A stretch of 64,000 nt of DNA from Akkermansia sp. (GTDB lineage: Bacteria > Verrucomicrobiota > Verrucomicrobiia > Verrucomicrobiales > Akkermansiaceae), in NCBI GenBank assembly GCA_017415995.1, contig JAFQDN010000003.1, forward strand, positions 1-64,000, in the 5' to 3' direction. A program made the position numbers and the translations under genes. This document shows, in pieces, positions 59,101-64,000 of this stretch. The notes under the pieces are model-generated. The model had not been told where the DNA came from and ran no database searches. It saw nothing but the letters and a program-made list of their open reading frames with translations. Position 1 is the stretch's first letter; the number at the start of each line of letters is the position of its first letter.

Positions 59101-59846
59101 CTGAGCTGCGCGATGCGTCCTTGCTTGCTTTGAACATAACCGCCGTTACCGTCCTCCTCGTACCCTATTCCATCAAGCAAACGAGCCTTAATCTCATCCA
59201 TACTCATGCCGGTACCTATACTGTAATTAGACGTCATCACCTGTGATTTCCAATATCCGCCTGCACCGGTCGTTTTGACGCCTTCATTGGAATCACTCCC
59301 ATGGCAATACCAGCCTGTGGCGTAGCTGAGGTTACCGGCGACATCATTCCAGTTATCATAGAATGCCATGCCGACTTTCAGCGACTGGGCCCCGCGCAGG
59401 GTCGTCAAATCTGCCGGATTATACGTATACCCATATGGTAGTTCTTTATCCCCTGTATACAAGGCTCCGTAATAGGTCTGCCAATATTGGATGAGGTTTG
59501 ATGCCGAATATGCCCAGCACATCAGGGTATCGCTCATCATACCGGAAAATGAATCATACGTTACCGAGCTTGTCCCTGCCGGTAAGCGCGTCGCCAATTC
59601 GCCCAATATGGAAAAATCCCCTCTTTCCACATAACTCAGGTTAATGGCATTCCTGACACTAGAATAATTCCATGTGTAAGAGCCCTTCCCTTGGTCATAA
59701 AATCGGGTGGATGCCGTCACGTTTTCGTAATCCACGTCCTCCACGCACACATACACATCACTCCATGCATTACCGGAGATACTGAGCACTGCCACCATAC
59801 TCATCATCAGTGCTTTCCTAAGGCTCTTATTCAGTCTGAGTTTCAT
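50157..59846 (-). CDS. Giant autotransporter with IdeS-like (C66) cysteine protease domain
   Basis: 3229-residue type Va secreted surface protein. A signal peptide (about 1-29) precedes a protease domain (about 85-330) that resembles the streptococcal IgG-cleaving enzyme IdeS: Cys110 in DTLMCWAYSASNLIQYW, His259 in VGHAITCYGV, Asp281 and Asp283 in VADSDDS. The His-to-Asp spacings (22 and 24) equal those of IdeS (His262, Asp284, Asp286). About 2600 residues of beta-helix passenger follow, with at least eight autotransporter-associated repeats (such as NTYTGGT...G.L) and long internal repeats. The beta-barrel fills about 2980-3229 and ends YSF. A GGGAG Shine-Dalgarno lies about 8 nt upstream; promoter TTGACG-17-TATGAT at 59921-59949. 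Substrate is unproven. Confidence 0.9.
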   Translation of the reverse strand: MKLRLNKSLRKALMMSMVAVLSISGNAWSDVYVCVEDVDYENVTASTRFYDQGKGSYTWNYSSVRNAINLSYVERGDFSILGELATRLPAGTSSVTYDSFSGMMSDTLMCWAYSASNLIQYWQTYYGALYTGDKELPYGYTYNPADLTTLRGAQSLKVGMAFYDNWNDVAGNLSYATGWYCHGSDSNEGVKTTGAGGYWKSQVMTSNYSIGTGMSMDEIKARLLDGIGYEEDGNGGYVQSKQGRIAQLSIARLNVAVGHAITCYGVLLHDDGSLKGILVADSDDSAYGLTTYYLKKDASGYAILYKDEACTTSWSNFYLRGVGYMSAQTALENAKVQYYAAETPLEWSGATATWYANETLLQLPDAASGWLVNVGDTTYYSYFHAGRSVKFGDAAASTTVTVEGEFDVQELILDNTQQNYTFRAGSGGALSMERLSTTGQGSAAFSGLSLEANTASYADYTLSLEAGSSLTIRNMQLQSGAVLQLSQSSLAAEQLTLGSGSCLTLVGSGNTIQLGALNLEDGATLCIDSPLTGVPLLTLSGNSVTGGMLELLFTEQPEITGDSYALFTLAGDSSVWTDVFTSSDARFEITDGVLYCIPQINLTWRSGDGVWSSSSWNGAEVETVGQNLVVSGSQDYTITIQGEVSALSLDVKNTQGAVSITAADESSFIMGDCGVTKTGNGTLLMNAANTYTGGTRISGGELVAAHASALGSGAVVLENARLTIGAAGVNNAISASGSSSIHVSDGIVWNVSAPIRNNGTLALSGAIEAGGITDVTHVPAGKIDVNGNIGQNGFSVNEHSYFTLVEGGNTVANNLTLTHNGTKYTLGGNGVAVSGDGLQVDYVQYDVTSGSSVRSSEVLQASAGAVTRIVVNGGTLYSDAMVTLVKGSFATVYLLGDTIKGGLGDTAVIATGGIMKASMGRTSSFTASGNVVLDSGTNNNHTGGTFLNGGHFDVCHSSFFGFGGITITGVTTLDASVENFEGKDNKFSVIRHVIDNKGSLTMIGNYDASELPLVVVDDSYTDASGTVGASGFFTPGGAKVQLVSGGTLIADATVTHGDYSLVLNNDGYAYENGSGTLYDTYYLKTWDSVRVSAAVAASGGKLEHVEMTGGTLYADASTQLTATGGVVELSKGTLSGTIKNTRLNITGGELSAAVSSISSIYASGADFTLSGTNSHYGINSFSNSTVRLSSLKALGSCKTVTQGNTTLIAEEKVNIMGAIQNSGTLTLSGGVFNFYALAYTKDYKSYTGIDGDLSTSGFRITIPNMIRFTSGGTVVLEEGARVMCDGYGCQIWSCGIGAVVATYRNYNVYVLNSGDTVAVSAAAAAQPGYFKKVELNGGLLEADMSVEVVAVSGTMHLTAGDISGTLQDTVIQAEDGILSAVLSGNTSLEVTGRLTLSGDNTHTGGSVFTDADVTLGHAHALGAGVVHTSGVTGLTATDTVVLQQSICNSGELMLSGVFNVDELRLTPTEEWTYLTAEGDDETSGFRSGAISLLQVVEGGRVSGDAVVEYRGNTYRLAEDGTVRIAAPESAADWSTYYLNAEDSVRVSEARIFSEGRLQQVQMSGGSLHADESVTVHADAGAVLLSAGTLSGGLRGDTSLVCTGDVSIDATNSHIGGTHLQDATITLCSATALGYGAVSSSGITTLNAQQTVSLYATIENSGALVLSGTFNLSHLSLNKFDEAYVDGSGRISSSGFARAAGFSVQVVQGGSVCGVDLQLLHAGVFDGGMLELQSDGLAVAGGAVDYSTYYLRGGDYVYASSAQESACGHLQRIDVQDGTLYLDAEVEVLSQDGEVVVSSGMLSGSLTDTLVQVRGSGQHRIQASLNGASSLVIYSGDVELARENTYLGGTILYGGSLSYGNSSSLGCGGVLVDGGTLHLRGSSLPAGVKLRSGRVVGDIILDRDSIFAVSGGVLEGNLTLSGGMLALEGCGLDIQGKFAVKNVTQLDISAIDSGLATGVPTSLLTASEFIGNVQNLQIVTSGRSSMRDFGLRISGADSESVSLEIIKLGADAHTTLYWKGGRGVLQNMGNSSLFDGPDYLLDNRFYNGDSLVFEKGGTMTLVGDVCPESIVVSGNKSLTFKSSGRGAADFGRLCGTGSLTMRGTSTWTLNAENEYSGGTVIESGTVKAGGALSFGSGVISLSGGTLDLNGKAVANEIVIEEGGSAVVRKGGNYSGCLFLYGDLKSGSSVNLEQEAQLYSGTVSGALTGVGGVRKCGDGTVVLKGANTFTGALAVDSGTLLVPGGKISAPCVSVNGGCLDFADSKYTIRSGNEFILNEGKVKGELTLSAGARLEVLHGEVEGNLSLKGGSLVLGTDGLCISGKLSILKETVICLTLPENGVTDSYTGTLFTVGALVGDPELLSVYAGSSYSSRDFVLVTHHDSAQGVSIDVVKMPGDSSLALSWQGGTGVLSHGAHSSAFETEGNFITDTRFYNGDSLLFANGGKITIVGEVMPESITVDGSKTLTFKEKTPDASISGEGQLSKYGTGTLVLNASNSYTGGTVIHEGTVRVSGDSSLGVGAVSLYGGTLDLANKTLLNDIIIEEDGRAMLKNGKKYQGSLRICGELMKGSLVHADAVEIDGGVVNGTLGGAGTVHVIGAAVLGGTGRIQSGKLLLSGYNAELSVSSAGLAMNSKSSAIVLEDGASLVSAGKVTAASLELKNSYFDALNVNAKALSVTNALTVTDGSTMEMYGALKAGSLDLEASVLLLHGAKAQSVKINREAILVGAEMYVGGKMSAADVSLLQGSLLHLYDPTSAGKSMGLSVKGNMVLDDATLVLSGALSAKNLTLGSGSIALTSSKLQTIKVGGMLSFEEDADFTLNLGFSVSEKDFKRKKAFKILSFKTMGDNLTLDADLNEMLGISDSMASLAFDSKRKSITLVVTDLDAWNAYAAEVRENVYEAPEYDAAELAGAERTEEEAATAEELLLSAVENDGAAATAVDAILGKFADTLVQSTWGTVGASRSFCNAVASRGAHATALADGKGAAWLATMGTCSRISSQAGHAGADFSLSGASFGVEARLTENSLLGLAIGNSWGKVSTFSAFPVEHDSAHVGIYGNYSPCESLTLSWMLAYTRTETEALLAGIPCDWEQEALQADVRVTWAHSISERTSLRAFAGLQYLATDSGKCAGLSTGSLQNLRGEIGAGASLRLSDNTVVYGELGLVGDMIRSNPKANLSGYRTYGSNPGRVGINMSVGGVYKLNEDWNVNASYNLELMENVTSHSFNIGAGYSF

Positions 59847-59920
59847 TTCTGTCTCCCGTTTTTATTGTTATGAGTTTCCCGGCACATTAACTCTGCGCGA
59901 TTATTTCCTCCTACTCTCCC

Positions 59921-59949
59921 ATCATACTCTTCCCCTTTCCCGGCGTCAA
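59921..59949 (-). promoter_or_regulatory. Autotransporter promoter
   Basis: On the minus strand TTGACG (59944-59949), 17-bp spacer, TATGAT (59921-59926), leaving a leader of about 68 nt. Each box matches 5 of 6 consensus bases. Confidence 0.7.
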
Positions 59950-60059
59950 GCTGTTTTCTCTCTTATTCCTTTTATTTTTCAATTATTTATACCTCATTAT
60001 TCCCAGTATATAACAAGAGTTTTCTTCCCTCCCCTTCCGGCTTCTCCACAAAAATTACA

Positions 60060-60093
60060 ACTTCGCATAATTATTTTTGAACACTTCGCATAA
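60060..60093. promoter_or_regulatory. Direct repeat ACTTCGCATAA upstream of clpB
   Basis: ACTTCGCATAA occurs at 60060-60070 and 60083-60093, 23 bp apart start to start, just before clpB (60112). The spacing of about two helical turns suits a regulator site. No CIRCE element is seen. Confidence 0.45.
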
Positions 60094-60111
60094 CATGCGT
60101 GTCACACCTGC

Positions 60112-62691
60112 ATGATGAACAATAATCTTACCACAAAACTGATGGAAGGGCTGCAAAGCGCCCAAAAGAACGCGCAGAGTGGCGGGCGAGCCCAAATATA
60201 CCCTGCGGAGCTGTTACTGGCCTTAGTAGAGCAGGAAGGCGGGGTATTGAGCTCAGTACTGAAGAAAGCGGGAATATCCCCTGCCCGACTGGCAGAAGAG
60301 CTGAGCAAGGAGCTGAACCGCAAACCGAGGCAAACAGGAGCCGTGGCCCAGAGTCCCGGGATAGGGCCGGAGCTGGATGCCTGCCTGACGGAAGCCGAGA
60401 CGCAGCGCACACGCATGAAAGATGACTACCTGAGCGTGGAGCACGTTGTGCTGGGCATCATGAAGGCGGATGGTGGGCTGCGCCGTCTGTTGGAGCAATG
60501 CGGACTCACGGAAAGCAGCTACTTGGCCGCCCTGAAGGAGGTGCGCGGTAACCAGCGCGTAAGCGACCGCGACCCCGAGGAAAAATTCGAGACCCTGGAA
60601 AAATACGGCACAGACCTCACAGCCCGTGCACGGCAGGGGAAGATTGACCCCGTCATCGGGCGCGATGGCGAGATACGGCGCGTGCTGCAAATCCTCTCCC
60701 GCCGTACCAAAAACAACCCCGTACTCATCGGTGAGCCGGGCGTAGGCAAAACCGCCATTGCAGAGGGACTGGCCCGCCGTATTGTGGACGGCGATGTCCC
60801 GGAAAGCATGAAAGGCAAGCGCTTGGTGAGCCTCAACATCGGCTCCATGCTGGCAGGTGCAAAATACCGCGGCGAATTCGAAGAGCGACTCAAGGCCTTC
60901 ATCAAGGAGGTCACATCCGCCAACGGGGAAATCATCCTCTTCATTGACGAGCTGCACACCTTGGTAGGTGCAGGAGCCGGTGGTGAGGGTGGCATGGATG
61001 CCGCCAACCTCCTCAAACCGGCACTTGCACGAGGCGAGCTGCGCACCATCGGTGCCACCACCTTGGATGAATACCGCAAGTACATCGAGAAAGACGCTGC
61101 GCTGGAGCGCCGCTTCCAACCCGTGTATGTTGCAGAGCCAAGTGTAGAGGACACCATTGCCATACTGCGCGGCCTCAAGGAACGTTACGAGGTGCACCAC
61201 GGCGTACACATTACGGACAGTGCGCTGGTAGCAGCTGCGACGCTGAGCAACCGCTACATCTCGGACCGCTTTCTGCCGGATAAAGCCGTGGATCTTGTGG
61301 ATGAAGCAGCTGCTCGCCTCAAAATTGAGCTGGACAGCATGCCCGCCGAGATTGATGAGCTTAACCGCACCGCTATGCAGTTGGAAATGGAGCGCCAAGC
61401 CCTCGCCAAGGAAAAAGATGCTGATTCTAAACAGCGACTGGAGAAAATAGCCCATGAACTGGCCGATACCAAGGAAAAAGTAAATGCCATGGTAGCGCAG
61501 TGGAAGAGCGAGCAAGAAGTCGTCAACACCGCCCGCAATGCCCAGCAAAAAATAGATACCCTCCGCACGGAAGCGGAGCAGGCGCAACGCCGCGGCGACC
61601 TCGCGCGTGCGTCCGAAATCCTGTACGGCGAAATCCCCGCTGCGGAAAACGCAGCCAAGGAGGCTCGCCACGCCTTGGCGGAGCTGCAAGCCAGTGGCTC
61701 CGGTTTGCTCAAAGAGGAAGTTACGGAAAGCGACATCGCTAAAGTTGTCTCCACTTGGACCGGCATTCCCGCAGCCAGACTTGCTGAGGGAGAGCGAGAA
61801 AAACTCTTGCACATGGAAGAGCGACTCGGCGCCCGCATCATCGGGCAAAAGCAGGCAGTCAAATCCGTGGCGGATGCCGTACGGCGTTCCCGCGCAGGCT
61901 TGCAGGACGAAAACCGCCCCTTGGGTTCGTTCATCTTCCTCGGGCCTACAGGTGTGGGTAAAACAGAGCTTGCCAAAGCGCTGGCGGAGTTCCTCTTCGA
62001 TGACGAGGCGGCCATGGTGCGCATCGACATGTCCGAGTACATGGAAAAACACAGCGTGTCACGCCTCATCGGCGCGCCTCCCGGATACGTGGGGTATGAT
62101 GAGGGTGGCCAGCTCACGGAATCCGTGCGCCGTCGCCCGTACAGCGTTGTGCTTTTTGATGAAATTGAAAAAGCTCACCCGGACGTCTTCAACGTGCTGC
62201 TGCAAGTGCTGGACGATGGTCGCATAACCGATGGCCAAGGGCGTACGGTGGACTTTACGAACACCGTCCTCATCATGACCAGCAACATAGGCTCACAATT
62301 CATCCTCAATGAGCAAGATGCTACCGCCCGCAATGAAAAAGCCATGGACGCCCTGCGCGGACACTTCCGCCCGGAGTTCCTCAACCGTGTGGACGACATC
62401 ATCATCTTCGACCGCTTGCAGGAAGAGGATCTGAAACACATCATCTCCATTCAGCTGGAGCGCGTTGCCAAACGCCTTGCCACACGCGGGCTCAAGTTGG
62501 AGATGTCGGATGCAGCTGCGGCTGTCGTTGCACAGCACGGCTATGATCCCGTCTATGGCGCACGCCCCCTCAAACGCGCCATTCAGCGTGATATTTTGGA
62601 TCCCCTCAGCCTCGCCATCCTGGCAGGCAAATACCCGGAGGGCTCCACCATCCACGTCAATGCCGATAACGGGCACATACGCTTCGACTGA
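60112..62691 (+). CDS. clpB: ATP-dependent disaggregase ClpB
   Basis: Hexameric AAA+ chaperone that, with DnaK, rescues aggregated proteins. The 859 residues show the N-terminal Clp domain (about 5-145), nucleotide-binding domain 1 with Walker A GEPGVGKT (207-214), the coiled-coil M domain (about 410-530) and domain 2 with Walker A GPTGVGKT. The C-terminal D2-small domain ([23 protein letters not shown]) confirms ClpB rather than ClpA or ClpC. Either of two adjacent ATGs (60112, 60115) could start it. Confidence 0.97.
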   Translation: MMNNNLTTKLMEGLQSAQKNAQSGGRAQIYPAELLLALVEQEGGVLSSVLKKAGISPARLAEELSKELNRKPRQTGAVAQSPGIGPELDACLTEAETQRTRMKDDYLSVEHVVLGIMKADGGLRRLLEQCGLTESSYLAALKEVRGNQRVSDRDPEEKFETLEKYGTDLTARARQGKIDPVIGRDGEIRRVLQILSRRTKNNPVLIGEPGVGKTAIAEGLARRIVDGDVPESMKGKRLVSLNIGSMLAGAKYRGEFEERLKAFIKEVTSANGEIILFIDELHTLVGAGAGGEGGMDAANLLKPALARGELRTIGATTLDEYRKYIEKDAALERRFQPVYVAEPSVEDTIAILRGLKERYEVHHGVHITDSALVAAATLSNRYISDRFLPDKAVDLVDEAAARLKIELDSMPAEIDELNRTAMQLEMERQALAKEKDADSKQRLEKIAHELADTKEKVNAMVAQWKSEQEVVNTARNAQQKIDTLRTEAEQAQRRGDLARASEILYGEIPAAENAAKEARHALAELQASGSGLLKEEVTESDIAKVVSTWTGIPAARLAEGEREKLLHMEERLGARIIGQKQAVKSVADAVRRSRAGLQDENRPLGSFIFLGPTGVGKTELAKALAEFLFDDEAAMVRIDMSEYMEKHSVSRLIGAPPGYVGYDEGGQLTESVRRRPYSVVLFDEIEKAHPDVFNVLLQVLDDGRITDGQGRTVDFTNTVLIMTSNIGSQFILNEQDATARNEKAMDALRGHFRPEFLNRVDDIIIFDRLQEEDLKHIISIQLERVAKRLATRGLKLEMSDAAAAVVAQHGYDPVYGARPLKRAIQRDILDPLSLAILAGKYPEGSTIHVNADNGHIRFD

Positions 62692-62714
62692 TTATCCACA
62701 AGCCCTCCTCACAT

Positions 62715-62744
62715 GCACGCCTCCGACTATTCACGGGGGCGTGC
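62715..62744 (+). terminator. clpB terminator
   Basis: GCACGCC (62715-62721) and GGCGTGC (62738-62744) enclose a 16-nt loop; TTCTTT follows. Confidence 0.6.
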
Positions 62745-62748
62745 TTCT

Positions 62749-63147
62749 TTATGCGCGGAATACGTACGGCAGCAGCTCCACATCTGCCGGTAACCACTCC
62801 ACACTGCGCAGGGTTGCTGCACTCAGCCAACGGCTGTCCGTGTGTTCGCGTAAGCGGAGCTCGCCTCCTTGTATGCAGCACTCATAGCAATGCATCCGCA
62901 AATGGAATGCAGGGTAATCCCACTCCACGGTGTGCAACAAAGCCCCCGCTTGTATCCGCAACCCTAATTCTTCCGCAATCTCGCGCTCCACGGCTGTTCT
63001 TGCGCTTTCACCGGGTTCAATCTTCCCGCCCGGGAACTCCCAGCCCCCGTTGTGCTTATGCTGCGGGCAACGCGTTGCCAACACGCAGCCATCTTCCCGC
63101 CGTATAACTGCTGCCACTACTTCTATCGTCTTTCTCTCCTCGCTCAT
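62749..63147 (-). CDS. NUDIX hydrolase, MutT-like
   Basis: 132-residue nucleotide-sanitising type pyrophosphatase. The NUDIX box GGWEFPGGKIEPGESARTAVEREIAEELGL (about 34-63) fits G-x5-E-x7-R-E-x2-E-E-x-G. The ending WLSAATLRSVEWLPADVELL is like 8-oxo-dGTP diphosphatases of the MutT/(deoxy)nucleoside class. The start at 63147 is preferred (MSEERKTIEVVAAVI). Substrate is not certain. It converges on clpB. Confidence 0.9.
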   Translation of the reverse strand: MSEERKTIEVVAAVIRREDGCVLATRCPQHKHNGGWEFPGGKIEPGESARTAVEREIAEELGLRIQAGALLHTVEWDYPAFHLRMHCYECCIQGGELRLREHTDSRWLSAATLRSVEWLPADVELLPYVFRA

Positions 63148-63271
63148 CTCTTGGCCCAAACTACCACATTTTACCACGCCGTTAAAGTAAAAAATCCGCT
63201 TTTTTTCCGCCTGTGTTTGTCGTCATACGTACAATTTCCTACATTTTTAGTAAGGTTTACAAATTTTTTGC

Positions 63272-63300
63272 TTGACTTGTTAAAAAAGGATAACTAAAAT
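63272..63300 (+). promoter_or_regulatory. Upstream promoter of the AP2-like gene
   Basis: TTGACT (63272-63277), 17-bp spacer, TAAAAT (63295-63300). Confidence 0.6.
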
Positions 63301-63491
63301 CCGCGCGCCGAGCGCCACGCCGGCTAAACACCTCACCTTTTCTCACACAGATGAACCGTCACCAAAGTACGATTCGCACGCTGACAGCAGGCGCCTTACC
63401 GCGCCTGCTCCCACCCTTTCGACACACTCTCACTTCCAACAATTCAACAATTAAAATCGGAAATAAATTAGCTGTTTTCAACTAATACAAT

Positions 63492-63520
63492 TTGCAAACA
63501 AAACTTACATCAGCTAGAAT
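63492..63520 (+). promoter_or_regulatory. Proximal promoter of the AP2-like gene
   Basis: TTGCAA (63492-63497), 17-bp spacer, TAGAAT (63515-63520), 9 nt before the ATG at 63530. Confidence 0.5.
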
Positions 63521-63529
63521 CCAAGAGCC

Positions 63530-64000
63530 ATGAATTTACGCCACATCACTCGGTTCACATATACCTTCACCAACTTTCAGGGTTGGCGCGTGGCGATCCG
63601 CCGCCAAGGCACCACCCTGACTCGCTATTTTTCCGACAAACAGTACGGGGATCCGGAGCTTGCTCAATCACATGCCATACGTTTCAGGGACATGGTGCTG
63701 CAAGAGTTGGAGCAGTACCCGGAGCGCGCAACGGAAATTCTTTCCAAGCACCGCCCGCGCCCCAAAAAGCTCTACCCCGCCGGCCTCAAACCCACCACTT
63801 TCACCACGGAAGACGCCACTGAGGAGTTGCCGACCGGGCCTTGCAGCGTGCGCAGCAACAAGGTCATGCACAGTTTCCTCAAAAAAGTTTGTCGGCGCTT
63901 GCATTTAGACACCGCCAGCGTCTTCAAACTTTCTCTTTACCTCTTCACCCTGCACTACGGCCAGGTCTCAGCCTCTGCGGAAAACGTTAACAATGCGCAG
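63530..64000 (+). CDS. AP2-like DNA-binding domain protein, 3' end outside window
   Basis: An open frame of 157 codons runs off the right edge. The first about 65 residues (FTYTFTNFQGWRVAIRRQGT...RYFSDKQYGDPELAQSHAI, then RFRDMVLQEL) resemble an AP2-type fold (W-x-V/A-x-I, three strands and a helix ending A-x-x-x-RD) as found in bacterial homing-endonuclease-linked and PVC regulatory proteins. The C-terminal visible part has a basic segment (KHRPRPKKLYP) and no domain I know. Function and total length are unknown. Confidence 0.65.
   Translation, partial: MNLRHITRFTYTFTNFQGWRVAIRRQGTTLTRYFSDKQYGDPELAQSHAIRFRDMVLQELEQYPERATEILSKHRPRPKKLYPAGLKPTTFTTEDATEELPTGPCSVRSNKVMHSFLKKVCRRLHLDTASVFKLSLYLFTLHYGQVSASAENVNNAQ

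Larger units (their letters stand above)
63148..63529. other. Intergenic region with two promoters
   Basis: No gene of clear reality. Two plus-strand promoter candidates are present, at 63272-63300 and 63492-63520. The RNA from the first could have a leader of about 220 nt before the last gene and includes a 44-codon frame (63351-63485) with no known family. Confidence 0.5.

Noticed and set aside
60253..62052. 599-codon minus-strand frame opposite clpB
   Set aside because: ClpB motifs explain the region fully.
63351..63485. 44-codon frame before the AP2-like gene
   Set aside because: Short, no family, no Shine-Dalgarno; it may be part of a leader.

Overview
The window looks like a chromosomal segment from a Verrucomicrobiota bacterium, most likely an Akkermansia-like gut organism. 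This is inferred from gene content: a PEP-CTERM surface protein, ExbB-ExbD-ExbD-TPR genes, a very long autotransporter, chlamydia-like Pmp motifs, pyruvate:ferredoxin oxidoreductase, mid-range G+C, and few Shine-Dalgarno sites. No rRNA is present to confirm it.

Layout. 1-255: dispersed repeat and a terminator. 256-10136: housekeeping genes on the minus strand (nifJ, guaB, ruvC, ispE, a LemA-like gene, tig) with hpf on the plus strand. 10355-13357: secreted GH2 glycosidase. 13540-15165: three-gene HipB/HipS/HipT-type toxin-antitoxin operon bracketed by palindromes. 15216-15800: nested inverted repeats including a 414-bp MITE-like element. 15941-20442: accessory island with a Pmp-like PEP-CTERM surface protein, a membrane protein and a divergent tyrosine recombinase, separated by a perfect 17-bp inverted repeat that could flank an invertible promoter. 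20560-34102: the transcription/translation block, read leftwards as tRNA-Thr, tuf, tRNA-Trp, secE, nusG, rplK, rplA, rplJ, rplL, rpoB, rpoC. 34225-37356: Sel1-like protein, truA, an acidic repeat lipoprotein and a GNAT acetyltransferase. 37434-44058: five-gene ExbB/ExbD/TPR envelope operon. 44182-50148: alkaline phosphatase, small lipoprotein, AsmA-like protein, IF-1-like protein, sugar transferase, trmL and an RNase H-like exonuclease. 50157-59846: 3229-residue autotransporter. 60112-64000: clpB, a NUDIX hydrolase and a truncated AP2-like gene.

Most notable: (1) the autotransporter begins with a cysteine protease domain whose catalytic layout matches the streptococcal IgG protease IdeS (family C66). 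(2) The 17-bp inverted repeat upstream of the recombinase is placed so that inversion of the 119-bp segment would create a TTGACT-17-TATTAT promoter for the membrane protein/surface protein operon, which lacks a recognisable -35 in the present orientation. (3) The HipBST-type module has operator-like palindromes at both ends. (4) Several genes have -10 boxes 6-11 nt before the start codon, suggesting leaderless mRNAs. Functional statements rest on motif recognition by eye; no database search was run.
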